From Ichthyophis bannanicus (lineage: Eukaryota > Chordata > Amphibia > Gymnophiona > Ichthyophiidae): a stretch of DNA of 64,000 nt. Positions 33,407 through 43,529 of the stretch are shown in pieces. The DNA lies in the NCBI GenBank assembly GCA_033557465.1, contig CM066040.1, positions 330,788,297 through 330,852,296 on the forward strand. The letters are read 5' to 3'. The position numbers and the translations under genes are program-made. The notes below the pieces were generated by a model, which did no database searches, was not told the origin of the DNA, and was given only the letters and a program-made list of their open reading frames with translations. Numbering within the stretch: the first letter of the stretch is position 1; every line of letters starts with the position of its first letter.

Positions 33407-34020
33407 GGGGAGTGTGTGTGAAGGAGGGGGGAATGTGTGTGAAGGAGGTGTTTCCTGCCCGCGGTTGGAGAAGGCTCTACAGGCACCTGCAGGGATTCCC
33501 GGTGCATCTACACGGCGCCTTGCCCTGACGTCATCACGGGGGCTTAAAAGGGAAGCGGTTCCTGCTTGCAGTCGGGAGTGTGTGTGAAGGAGGTGTTTCC
33601 TGCCCGACTTGTGCCCCGCGATTGGAGAAGGCTCTACAAGCACCTGCAGGGATTCCCGGTGCATCTACGCGGCGCCTTGCCCCGACGTAATCACGGGGGC
33701 TTAAAAGGGAAGCGGTTCCTGCTTGCAGTCGGGAGTGTGTGTGAAGGAGGTGTTTCCTGCCCGACTTGTGCCCCGCGATTGGAGAAGGCTCTACAAGCAC
33801 CTGCAGGGATTCCCGGTGCATCTACGCGGCGCCTTGCCCCGACGTAATCACGGGGGCTTAAAAGGGAAGCGGTTCCTGCTTGCAGTCGGGAGTGTGTGTG
33901 AAGGAGGTGTTTCCTGCCCGACTTGTGCCCCGCGGTTGGAGAAGGCTCTACAGGCACCTGCAGGGATTCCCGGTGCATCTACGCGGCGCCTTGCCCCGCC
34001 ATCATCATGGGGGCTTAAGA
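33407..34020 (+). repeat. 157-bp tandem repeats (about four units), GC-rich
   Basis: Units start with GTCGGGAGTGTGTGTGAAGG at 33571, 33728 and 33885, exactly 157 bp apart, with a variant first unit from 33407. They are CpG-rich and lie directly upstream of ORF1. Tandem monomers upstream of a LINE ORF often carry promoter activity; this is inferred. The several short open frames on both strands are artefacts of repetition. Confidence 0.9.
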
Positions 34021-34144
34021 TCTGACCTGCTCCGCGGTCACGCGGTCGCGGTCGCGCTTTGAAGGGGCGCGATTTAAAGGGGCAAGTAATGCTCCTTATG
34101 CGCTCCTTTGGCGCTCGAGGAGCTCTAGAGGCGACGTTCGTGGT

Positions 34145-35362
34145 ATGGGCAAGCGCAGAAGACGTCCTCACAGTGTGAGTACTGTGAACCCTTCTAAAGT
34201 TACTAAGATTGTTGGTCCTATGGATAAGCACGTTGTTTCGGTTAATGTGGTAGAAGGAGACTCTGTTGCTGCCACCAAGTCTTCGCCCCTTTTGGATGGC
34301 TCCTCTGTTTGGGGTTTTCAAACTCTGCCCTGCTTGCTGAAATTGATGCTATTGGCCCAGTGACTTCCTCTCCTGTTATGGATGAGCAGTCCCTTGTGGC
34401 TGATAGTTTGTCTCCAGTTGCCCTCATGGAGAAGATCTGTGACACTGCGGTAGTTCCTCTGCCTCGGGTTGTTCAGGTGCCGGAGGTCGCTGTGAGGTTG
34501 CATCCTGATGGTTCGCCTGCTATAACCGCGGACGTTCAAAATATTTCATTAGTTGATGTATGGTCAGTCCTGTCACGAATAGAGGCTTCTATTGCTTCTT
34601 TAGCTTCTGCTGTCTCTCAGTTCTCGGAATTTTCGACAACTTCTGTAGCTAAAATGGCTCAATATGATTCTCAATTGCTTGTTTTGGATAATAAGTGTCA
34701 GAAATTAGAAACTCAATGTGATACTTTACAGAAATCTTCTTTATCTTTTATTAAGGATAGCACTATTCTTCATGCCCAGCAGGAATTATTGGAAAATACT
34801 TTAAGGGCTACTAATATCAGATGTTTAATTTTTCCCTATACTCGATTATTGTCTCCGCAGATATTGTTTGATAAATATTTATCTGAAGTTCTAGGGTATG
34901 AAGATAATGCTAGACCGGTTCTAAATAAGATATATTATTTGCCTGTGATAGGGGCTCCTCCTGGTGAAGGTTCCCCAGGGGTAGCTCCTAGAAATTTATC
35001 AGATTCATTAGATGTTTCTAAATTTATTGAATCTTCTCATGATATAATCTCTTCTCGAGCCACTCTTTTGGTGTCTTTCTCTTCTGAGGCTGATAAAAAT
35101 GCAGTTATGTGTGTTTTTTCTCAATAAGAATGCTGATTTTTGTGGGGGGAAGATTAATATTTTTCCTGATGTCTCTCGGCAAACTCAGCTTAGGCGTAAG
35201 GCTTTTTTGTCTTTAAAGCCTTGCGTTTTGGCTCTTGGTGCGTCCTTTTTCCTTAAATTCCCTTGCAAATGTTTGGTTACTTTAAGGGGCACCAAGTATG
35301 TTTTCTCCGAGACTTCATCTTTAGAATCCTTTCTTCAAAATCAGGTTTCCCCACAGCTGTAA
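34145..35362 (+). pseudogene. L1-type ORF1 protein (two frameshifts)
   Basis: About 406 codons. The N-terminus (MGKRRRRPHSV) is basic. A frameshift near 34310 enters 34309-35127, which holds a coiled coil (SRIEASIASLASAVSQF to LVLDNKCQKLETQCDTLQKS) followed by LLENTLRATNIRCLIFP, the hallmark L1 ORF1 junction of coiled coil and RRM-like domain. A second shift near 35105 enters the frame ending at 35362 with KINIFPDVSRQTQLRRKAF, as in the L1 ORF1 C-terminal domain. In L1 the protein binds RNA as a trimer. Confidence 0.8.
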
Positions 35363-35589
35363 CTGGGAAATATTCTGTTATTCGGTAAGCTAGAAATTAG
35401 AGTTTTTGTGTAGTATATTGGGTATTAACTCTCTCCTATGGCGCTTTCTTATTTCGTTTTTCTTTATTATTATGTGATATTTTGCTGATATATGCCACTT
35501 CCCTGGATGTGGACTATGTTATTTTCTGTTTTATTGTTTGTTGAAATTTGTTACTATCTTTTTGAAAACTTCAATAAAAATATTATATA

Positions 35590-35605
35590 TCAAAATAGTG
35601 CCTGC
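35590..35605. repeat. Target-site duplication, right copy (16 bp)
   Basis: Exact repeat of 33391-33406 at the 3' end of the ORF1-only element. Confidence 0.9.
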
Positions 35606-35800
35606 ATCCCCTAGCAGTACTCTTGTTCTACTACCACTGTGGTTGACCCTTAATGGGTAGTACTGCAAGACTACCTCTAGGGGATTGCAGGCACCATTTT
35701 GTCCCTGGCGCTGGCCTGGAAGGGAGAGAGAGAGCAGGGATCATTCCTGTTCAAGTCTCACTAGACTACCATGGTTTATTAAAGGTTTAACAGAAAATAA
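35606..35800. repeat. Second part of a split foldback
   Basis: CATCCCCTAGCAGTACT (35604-35620) is complementary to AGTACTGCAAGACTACCTC plus TAGGGGATTGCAGGCACC (about 35660-35695). The arm continues to about 35790 in complement to 33310-33406. The pre-insertion element was therefore a hairpin of about 280 bp, split by the retroposon near its first arm. Confidence 0.65.
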
Positions 35801-36025
35801 GTAAAATCTCCCATCCTCCTCCCAACATAACAATACAGCTCAGATGTTTATGTTCAGCAGTATACAGAGAGATATCCAGACATTGCCAAATGCAGGAAGT
35901 AAATCATTTTCTTTTGGACCATAAAATATATGGTTTGCATATCTTATCAAAAAAATTCAATATATTCTATTAAATCACCATCATTTTAGTAAGAGTGCGT
36001 ATATTCCAAAGACACTGCTATAAAT

Positions 36026-36504
36026 TAGAAGTCTCTAAATTGTGGATTGAGACCCCAAATGGGGTCACATTATCAATGGATGGGGTCACAGAAACAGGAC
36101 TGTTCCCCCTCCCTCTAGACTTCTAGTGTAACCTGTGCACATAGTAACAGTCAGCATGGCGCATGCAATTCCGTGAACATTCACAGGTGCTGTCTCCTCC
36201 TTTGGGGGCTCCCAATTAGACTGGAAACCCCTGCAGAGTAATGAGGTCTGTGAGTGCACACTAACACACAGGGTCACGTATGTTGACTGTTGCTACTGTT
36301 GCCACCAGTTGCTACTGTTGCCACCACGTATGTTGACTGCTGCTGCTGCTGCCTTCATGTTTGGATAAGTGGGGGAGAAGGAGGAAGTAGATGAGGGAGG
36401 AGAAGATATTAGAGGTCTACTATTTGATTTTCATCATCATCTGGGGTCACGTGGATTTTTGAGTTTTAATATGGGGTGATTTGGATTAAGGTTTGGGGAG
36501 CACT
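36026..36504. mobile_element. Probable hAT-type non-autonomous element
   Basis: The left end carries GAGACCCCAAATGGGGTCAC and the right end TGGGGTCACGTGG followed by GGTTTGGGGAGCACT, whose complement (AGTGCTCCCCAAACC) resembles hAT termini. Flanking TATAAAT (36019-36025) and TGTAAAT (36507-36513) may be a decayed target duplication. No transposase is visible. Small CTG/TTG-rich repeats lie at 36285-36345. Confidence 0.4.
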
Positions 36505-36509
36505 ATTGT

Positions 36510-36970
36510 AAATACCCCATAGGATGGAGGGGCTGGCTGTTTCCAAACAGAAACATTATCAAGCAAAGCAGCTGTAACACAACACATAATGAACTTTTCC
36601 AAATTATTCAGAAAATCTACTACCTTTTGATGGCATAATACCAGTCTAGCAATCCTTGATAACTGAATTTAGTAATTTCTTTGATTAATATAAAAATGTT
36701 CCTCTGTTATCTCTGGACTAAATTGTATTCCCACCAGACGTATAGAAATGTACTTCTAACCCTGCTCCTCCTCCAGTAGAGATCATCTGTCCCTGGGTAT
36801 AATGTCTTCAATTTTCCTGGGGTTATATAATATCTGAAAAGAATATTATGTACATTTTCAACCAAATTCAAATAGATCGAGATTCTAGAGATCGATTTCA
36901 GATCTTTGATTCTATCTTTAGCCTCAAACGTTTGTGCCAAGTCTTGCTCCAATGCATATATATACATTAG
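36510..36970 (-). pseudogene. L1-like ORF2 C-terminal fragment, minus strand
   Basis: The minus-strand frame 36967-36707 contains LFRYYITPGKLKTLYPGTDD and LYWRR, matching the L1 ORF2 pattern RWYLTP..L...Y......CWRC, then WWEYNLV. Further residues continue leftward with stops. It is an old, short remnant. Confidence 0.65.
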
Positions 36971-37052
36971 CTTATTTTCAACAACTTGTTGAGCCTTGAC
37001 ATTTGTCCCTTTAGAAGTGAGTCAAAAAGAATAACTCAAACAGCATTCTATC

Positions 37053-37250
37053 TTTATTTATTTATTTATTTGTGAGTTTTATATACCACTTTGTTGTCAT
37101 AATCAAGGCAGTTTACATTTAACTTAAGAACAACTTAAAACATTTTACAATAAACATAAGTGATACAATAAATATAAGTGATACTAACATTGAAACTGTT
37201 GTTATACACATTGTTATACACATGAGAAATGCTAGAGTTGCATGATGATA
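37053..37250 (-). mobile_element. LINE 3' tail, minus strand
   Basis: On the minus strand the segment ends with GTGGTATATAAAACTCAC followed by repeated AATAAATAAATA, and is preceded by CTGCCTTGATTATGACAAC. A related tail in the opposite orientation lies at 42080-42190. No coding part is left. Confidence 0.6.
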
Positions 37251-37743
37251 CTGAAAATATATCATGACTAAATTCAATAATCTGGGAACCTATTTACAGG
37301 TGCAGCACAGGTGATGCGTGATTTTTGATTGATTTCTCCAGGAACAAGATGGAAGTCAGTCCTACATATGGGTGACATCAGCACCGACGAAGCCCCCGTG
37401 GAAACATCTCCCCAGCTTTTAAAGAAAGCCTTTGGGAGATTCCACCATGCATGCATGGTCCCCTTTCTGCCCAAGGGTGCCATCTTACTCAGTCTCCCTT
37501 TTTTCCGCGGAGCCCTACAGACATTTGTCTTGGTCCCCCAGAAAAAAGTTGATTTAACCTGTACATTTTTGTACTTTTCCGGCTTATGCTGGCTCTTTCC
37601 CGCCTGGAGACCCACTGCTGCGGCATCGGACCTCAAAAGTTTTTATTTTTATCATATTTTTTATTTTTCAGCACTTTCGCGCCCTTTTCAACTGCTGGCC
37701 GTGGCGCGGGTTTTCGACCTTGCAGGGGTCCTTTTCACCCCAA

Positions 37744-39695
37744 TGGCCACCGGTTTTAAAAAATGTATATCGATGTTCAAAAAAATGTCCCTCACAGACA
37801 CTCATGATTGTTGCCTCTGGTGTCTGGGCGCTGACTATGACCCGGAGTAATGCCCTTTGTACAAGAAAATGTCTGCAAAGACCATTCAGAGCCATTGGCT
37901 TTAACAGGATGATATCTTCCACAAGGCAGACTCCACCCTGGTATCACTGATAGCCTCACGCTTGAAGGCCCCACACGGCTCCTCAGAGTCACGCAAGGCT
38001 CTCGCAGCCCCTCAGTGGACCCGCAGGCACTCCGAACAAGATTCCCTGGAGCAAGAGCGTAAGAAGAGGAAGAAGACCTCGAGGGCCTCTTCTGGGGAAG
38101 TGGACAAGCATGGGAAGTCCCATGCCTGGTCCCTCAGTCCCCAAAGAGAGCCCAAGAAGTCGGAGCGAGAGCATCCCTGAAAGGTGCCCAGGACAGATGT
38201 TGTGGCCTCCAGCGACAGACCTCAGTCTCCTGAGAGCCATCCCGTTGAGAACCTCTCCTCCTCGACACTCGACCCAGTCACACCAGCATCGATGTCTATG
38301 GTTGCTACCCCTGAATAGGAAGCCTGCATGTTGGCTCTGGAGCGCAGCATTTTTGCGTTCATTGTCCCCCTGCGTGTGCCACCCAGCTCCACAGAGATCG
38401 CAGGAACCTTGATCTCAAGGACTCCCTGGGCTGCTGAAGCAGTCACCAAGAGCCAGTTGCCTCAGTCAGTTCCTTGGCGAGGGTCTCGTTTTCGCTCCCG
38501 TTCCTCCGGCTCTGGCCATAACCCAACTTCGAAGCACCCAGGGCTGATGTTGCCAGCTCTCCTGCAACCGGCGGGTCTCAAGTCCTCCTCAGAGTACTCC
38601 AACTGGGAGTCCGAGATCGAGACCTTCCCAGAGAGTCGTGCCCACCGAGACCTCCCCTCAGACCCATCTCTGCTGACTGCCAAGCAGCGATCCCCACCCG
38701 AGGACATTTCCTTCCTCGAGTTCATCAGGGACAGGCGTTCTCCCTCAAGACAGAGTCGTCGGAGAACCCTCGTACAGAGGAACTTGACATCCTCCAGTAC
38801 GAGGCGCCACCGAAGGAGACCTTGACAATCCTTGTCCCCTCCATCCTTACCCAGCTCCTCCTCAGGATGTGGGAGACCCCTGCATCGGTACCCATCATCA
38901 GCCATCAGCTGGATACGATATACCGGATCCAGCATGGCCTGTGCTTCCATAAGGCACAACTCCCCCACACTTCTGTGGTGGTCGAGTCAGCTATATGCTG
39001 ACAAAAAAGCTCAAAGTTGCACTCTTTGGTGTCTCTGGGCAGGGAGTCCCGTGCCCTCGATGCCCTTGAGTATAAATACTACCAGGGCTCAATGCCGACA
39101 TGCCATATTAAAACTTACCAGCTTTATATTGGCATGTTCCTCCGGGACCTGGCCAAAGAACTTGGGAGCTTAACGGCTGGCCTAGATGAAGAACATCTCT
39201 AGCGTTTCCAGACTCTATCAATGTCTGTCTCAGAGTGCTCCAAGTACTTGTCTCAAGCTGCCTACAGCGGCTTCAAGTCCAGCACAAGGCTGGTGGCTAT
39301 TGGCATCAGCACTTGATGCTAGGCCTGGCTCCAGTCATCAGATCTCGAGCAGTGTTTACAAGAAAAATGTCTTGACGTCCCATGTCTTGGAGAACAGCTC
39401 TTCGACAAACCAATGGAGGATAAAGCAGCTGAAATCAAAACAGAGTGTGTCACCCGTACCCGGCTCTCAAAAAAAACTTCAACCTTCCTCAGAAGAAGCT
39501 GCAGGGCAAGAAACCCCCTTTCCTCCTGAAGGGCAAGCCTTCCCGGGGCTAGACCCCATACCCTGCCACCCAGACCCCTCAGCAGGGTTCCCAGGGCTAG
39601 GGAATAGGCCAGGCCCCGTGAAAGCACAAGGGTCCAAAACCCCAGCCGCCAGCCTCGGATCAACCAGGGTCGGGGTTTTGACACCATCGATATAG
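37744..39695 (+). pseudogene. DIRS-4 gag-like protein (many lesions)
   Basis: Near 37750-37880 the Cys/His motif survives partly (FKKC, then SLTDTHDCCLWCLGADYDPE followed by a stop, CPLYKKM), with first-pair cysteines lost. The conserved body appears in pieces: SPPEDISFLEFIRD near 38690-38730, and YYQGSMPTCHIKTYQLYIGM with FLRDLAKELGS near 39075-39170. More than five frame changes separate the pieces. Confidence 0.68.
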
Positions 39696-41530
39696 CTTCT
39701 CTTCCGCTGGAGGACCAGCTCCCGACAGGTGGGTGCCTGGTTTACTTTGCCCATTGGTGGGCCTCCATCACCACTGACTCCTGGGCTCTTCAGGTAGTCA
39801 AGGAGGGCTACCGCCTCTACCTCGACCAACCCCTCCAACCTTCTTTCCTGGGGAGCCCATTCGGTCTCCTCTCCACCAGGCCCTGTTGAAGCAAGAGCTC
39901 ACGGCCCTTCTCAGGGACAGAGCAGTGGAGCCTATTCCACACCACGTGAAGGGCAAAGTACTCTATGTACTTCCTGGTTCCAAAAAGGACAGATTTCTTG
40001 AGGCCCATCTTGGACCTGAACAGCCTCAACAGGTTTCTGGTGCAGGAGAAATTCAAGATGCTCTCCCTTGGAACACTGCTGCCCTACCTCCAGCAGGGAG
40101 ATGCTCCTTGGACCTAAAGGATGCTTATACCCACATTCTAATCCACCCAAGTCCCAGGCAGTACCTCAGGTTCGTGGTAGGAGACAACCACTACCAATAC
40201 AGGGTACTCAGGCCTCGCCTCTGCCCCCAGAGTCTTCACTAAGTGCCTCGTAGTGGTAGCAGCCTATCTCCACCTCCACAGGACCTTCATCTTCCCTTAC
40301 CTCAACGACTGGCTCGTCAAGGGGGAGACGGCCTCAGAGGCCGGACAGGCTACCGGCCACACTATTCAGGTCTTACAGCACCTGGGCTTTGTGATAAATC
40401 ATCCAAAATGCAACCTCACTCCAACGCAGGCTCTGGAATTGATCGGGGCCCGCCTGGACTCCTTGCACACCAGGGCTTTCCTTCCCCTCGACAGGACGGA
40501 CTGTCTCATGGCCCTCATGGCCAAGGTGCAGAGGTGCCGCACTATACCATATTAGCTTGAGCGCTCCTCCACCTCTTGGACCACATGGCCTCCACAGTCC
40601 ATGTAGTCCCCAACGCACGCCTCCACATGCGAGTGGCTCAGTGGTGCCTCCGGTCCCAATGGTCCCAGGTGGGCTTTGGGACAAAATCACAGTCTCTTGC
40701 CAGCTTGTGGAGTCCTTCACCTGGTGGCAGGACGCCCAGCATCTACAGGCAGGCATGCCCTTCCAACTCCCAAACCCCCGGAGGGTCTTCACGACGGACG
40801 CTTCCATGATGTGCTGGGATGCCCATTGCGATGAGCTGCGCACCCAAGGGGCTTGGTCCTTCTAGGAGAGCCAGTAGCAGATTAATCTTCTCGAGCTCAG
40901 AGCTGTCTTCCTAACCCTGAAGGTCTTCCGACACCGCCTGTGGCACCAGTTGGTGCTCGTACAGATGGACAGTGAGGTCACGATATTCTACGTGAACAAG
41001 CAGGGCGGCACGAGCTCCTATCCCCTCTGCCAGGAAACCATGGCTCTCTGCTCCTTCGTGGCCAGCCAGAGGATGCTCCTCAGAGCTGTCTATCTCCTGG
41101 GCCAGGACAACGCCTTGGCAGACAGACTGAGCAGGGTCCTTGGCATCTGGACCCCGATGTGGCACTCAGGCTCTTCCGGCTATGTGGGACCCCCAGCATG
41201 GACCTCTTCACCAGCCTGACCAATGCTCAGCTGCCCCAGTTCTGCAGCTCTCAGCCTGACCCCTCCCAGGTGGCGGCTGACTCCTTCCTTCTCTTGTGGT
41301 CAGGGGGTCTCCTGTATGCCTTCCATCCCATGCCACTAATTGCTCGGGCCCTATTCAAGGTCCAGCCCCAGGGTGGCCCAGGCAACCTTGGTTTCTCCTG
41401 CTGCTCTGTCTCTCGCTGGAGCCCCCGGTTCCCCTCAGGAGCTCTCTGGTTCTCCTGACACTGGAGGAGAGCTCCATCCTCTATCCCAACCTGGGAGCTA
41501 TATCCCTCACAGCATGGCAGCTGAGCAGGT
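39695..41530 (+). pseudogene. DIRS-4 pol: RT, RNase H and Dam-like region (broken)
   Basis: RT motif A appears in CSLDLKDAYTHILIHP (about 40105-40150), and the catalytic-site motif is PYLNDWLVKG near 40295, with Asn in place of the first Asp. RNase H has LVQMDSEVTIFYVNKQGGTS near 40955-41010, then ADRLSRVL. The Dam-like region follows from 41195 (MDLFTSLTNAQLPQFCSS). Multiple frameshifts and stops are present. Confidence 0.78.
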
Positions 41531-41569
41531 CACCCTAGCCCCACTTAAACCTTCCCAGGGAGGTGGAAG

Positions 41570-41943
41570 CAGGGCCATACCGAGCGTGAATTGCTCCCTG
41601 TGTGACTTGCACATCAGATGCGCTCCCCCCCCCCCCCCCCGCACCTCCATCTAGCCACTTTCTGGATGGCGGCGGGAGAGAAGAGGTGCGCCTGATGTGC
41701 AAGTCACCGGCATGCTAAGCAGATCTGTCCCTCCCTGCTCTGATGCCACATCAGAAGAGGGAGGGACCAAACCTTCTTAAAGTGCCGCAAGAAGGCTTAA
41801 GGGGCGCATTTCAGCTGTCTGCCGTTGCCTGCCGCTGGTGAGAGAAGAAAAAGTGGCGGCAGCGGCAGACAGCTGAAATACGCCTCTTAAGCCTTTGCGT
41901 CCTGTGCGGCCACACCTCTTGCACAGGGCTAGGTACAGTCGTG
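41570..41943. mobile_element. Non-autonomous hAT element with 8-bp target duplication
   Basis: The element of 374 bp begins CAGGGCCATACCGAGCG and ends GGCTAGGTACAGTCGTG; the ends are imperfect inverted repeats (CA.G.C..TACC.AGC). GGTGGAAG flanks it on both sides (41562-41569 and 41944-41951), an 8-bp duplication as made by hAT transposases. Internally about 41791-41835 and 41853-41892 form a hairpin (AGGCTTAAG...CAGCTGTCTGCC). A run of about 17 C lies near 41624-41640. No transposase is encoded. Confidence 0.85.
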
Positions 41944-42079
41944 GGTGGAAGAAATCATCCTGACCTCTTGCAAAGATTCCACGAGAGGGGCTTATGCCTT
42001 TAAGTGGCAGAGGTTCACCGAATGGTGCACGGATGCAGCCGCAAGCAAATCATTTTTCTCCTATCAGAACATTGTAAAC

Positions 42080-42190
42080 TCTCCTTTCTACTTTGCCGGC
42101 CATTGGCCTCCTTTTAATTGTTTTTAAATTGTACACCACCTTGATTATCATAGAAAGGCGGTTTTTATCAAATGAATAAACATAAACATA
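42080..42190 (+). mobile_element. LINE 3' tail inserted in DIRS-4
   Basis: AATTGTACACCACCTTGATT, then AGAAAGGCGGTTTTTATC and AATAAACATAAACAT, is a typical non-LTR 3' end. The DIRS recombinase sequence resumes right after it (TTGGTCCTTCAGTACCTCC). Confidence 0.65.
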
Positions 42191-43211
42191 GTACCACCTC
42201 GACCTATTCTCTTGTCTGGTGCACTTGGTCCTTCAGTACCTCCTCCACCTATTGCAGTCTGGGCTTAAGTCCAACTCCATCAGGGTGCATCTCAGCACTC
42301 TCTCGGCTAATCATCATCTCCATGCAGCCCCTTATCACCAGGTTTATATGGGCCTATTACTCTCCAGACCTCCCATTTGGCCGCCACTGGCTGAATAGGA
42401 TCTCAATGTGGCTATGGCACAGCTCACCAATCCACCATTCAAGCTCTTGGCTACCTGCTCCCTGCGCCACCTGTCCTGGAAGGTTGCCTTCCTCGTGGTG
42501 CTCATATCGGCTCACAGAGTCATTGAACTCCAGGCACTGGTAGCCAAGCCTCCCTACACTAAGTTCTACAGGAACAGGGTGGTGCTTCGCACTCACCCCA
42601 AATTCCTACCAAAGGTAGCCTCCGACTTCCACTTGGTTCTCCCTGCCTTCTTCCCAGGGCCTCATACTGATGTAGCATCGGCCGTGCTCCATACCCTGGA
42701 CTGCAAACGAGTCCTGTCCTTCTACCTACAGCGGACCCAGGGCCACCGCAAAGCCTCTCAGCTTTTCGTCTCCTTTAACCCCAGCCATATGGAGAGGGCT
42801 GTCACTAAGTGGACCATATCCATCTGATTGGCGGATTACATCGCATTCACTCATAGACGGGCCGGAGTACCCCTGGAGTGCCAAGGCACAATGTCAGGGC
42901 AATGGCGACCTCAGTCACGAACCTCCGGTTGGTGCCTATGGCCGACATCTGCCGGGCTGCCACCTAGTCTTCTGTCCACACCTTTGCAGCCTACTACTGC
43001 CTGGAGAGGGAGTCCCGACGGGACAGTGCCTTCGGCCAGGCTGTACTTCAGAACTTCTTTGGGATCTAGGCAACTCCTGCCCTCCGACCCTTCTTGTTCA
43101 GGCTACTGGAGCCATGGTTTTCCCTGGACACTGGGATACTCAGATTCGCTTGCGGCTGCATATGGCTAGGCCATGTTTTTTCTACCGGTCCTCTGTAACC
43201 TGGAGCTAGGG

Positions 43212-43514
43212 AGTGAGGACTGACTTCCTAGAAAAAGTGTAATTACTCACCTTTAACAGGTATTCTCCAGGGACAGCAGGAAGTCCTCACAACCCTCCCT
43301 CCTCCCCTTGGAGTTGCTGTTTATTTTGGCCATCTTCTTGGTTGGGCTCTAGCTATGGCACCTAACTGAGCAAGATGGCACCCTTGAACAGGAAAAGGAT
43401 CATGAATTCATGGTGGCATCTCCCAAAGGCTTTCTTTGAAAGTTGTCACCCATATATGAGGACTGATTCCTTCTGTCCCTGGAGAACACCTGTTACAGGT
43501 GAGTAACTACACTT
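43212..43514 (+). repeat. DIRS-4 ICR and right ITR
   Basis: ICR at 43212-43290: GTGAGGACTGACTTCC, AAAGTGTAATTACTCACC, then AACAGGTATTCTCCAGG to AAGTCCTCAC. The right ITR from about 43370 includes CAAGATGGCACCC, CTCCCAAAGGCTTTC, CACCCATATATGAGG and CACCTGTTACAGGTGAGTAA. Part of the ITR (after GAAAGTT at 43443) is deleted relative to DIRS-5. Confidence 0.78.
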
Positions 43515-43529
43515 TATGTATTCTCGGTG

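Larger units (their letters stand above)
33407..35589 (+). mobile_element. ORF1-only L1-like retroposon (HAL1-like)
   Basis: A 2.18-kb unit bounded by a perfect 16-bp target duplication. It contains a 5' region of 157-bp tandem repeats, a single L1-type ORF1 and a 3' UTR with AATAAA at 35573-35578, ending in TATTATATA rather than a long poly(A). No endonuclease or reverse transcriptase is present. This matches the plan of mammalian HAL1 (half-L1) elements, which use ORF2 in trans; that mechanism is an inference here. Confidence 0.82.
41530..43069 (+). pseudogene. DIRS-4 tyrosine recombinase (interrupted twice)
   Basis: The N-terminal leader is cut by a hAT element at 41570, resumes at 41952 (EIILTSCKDSTRGAYAFKW), and is cut again by a LINE tail at 42080-42190. 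The frame 42408-42827 holds SWKVAFLVVLISAHRVIELQ, where the Arg-I motif is kept as HRVIEL, and KRVLSFYLQRTQGHRK. The C-terminal end (QCQGNGDL..., then AAYYCLERES) is frameshifted, with stops near 42826 and 42966. Confidence 0.75.
37334..43514 (+). mobile_element. DIRS-4 (group A DIRS retrotransposon), end to end but decayed
   Basis: The left ITR starts at TTTCTCCAGGAACAAGATGG (37333) and the right ITR ends at CAGGTGAGTAACTACACTTT (43514). Gag, pol, recombinase and ICR (43212-43290) are in the usual order but heavily mutated. Later insertions are a hAT element (41570-41943) and a LINE tail (42080-42190), both in the recombinase region. Confidence 0.85.

Noticed and set aside
33407..34020. Tandem 157-bp units considered as a CRISPR-like array
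   Set aside because: Units are contiguous, with no unique spacers, and belong to a eukaryotic retroposon.
33332..34025. Repeated Cys/Gly-rich and Arg-rich small ORFs spaced 157 bp apart
   Set aside because: Open frames are copies of the 157-bp tandem unit; the repeat lies in the 5' region of the retroposon.
36285..36350. CTG/TTG-rich repeat considered as a trinucleotide-expansion locus
   Set aside because: Only a few imperfect units, inside a probable hAT remnant.
42357..42596. Minus-strand ORF in DIRS-4 recombinase region
   Set aside because: Shadow of the recombinase frame at 42408-42827.
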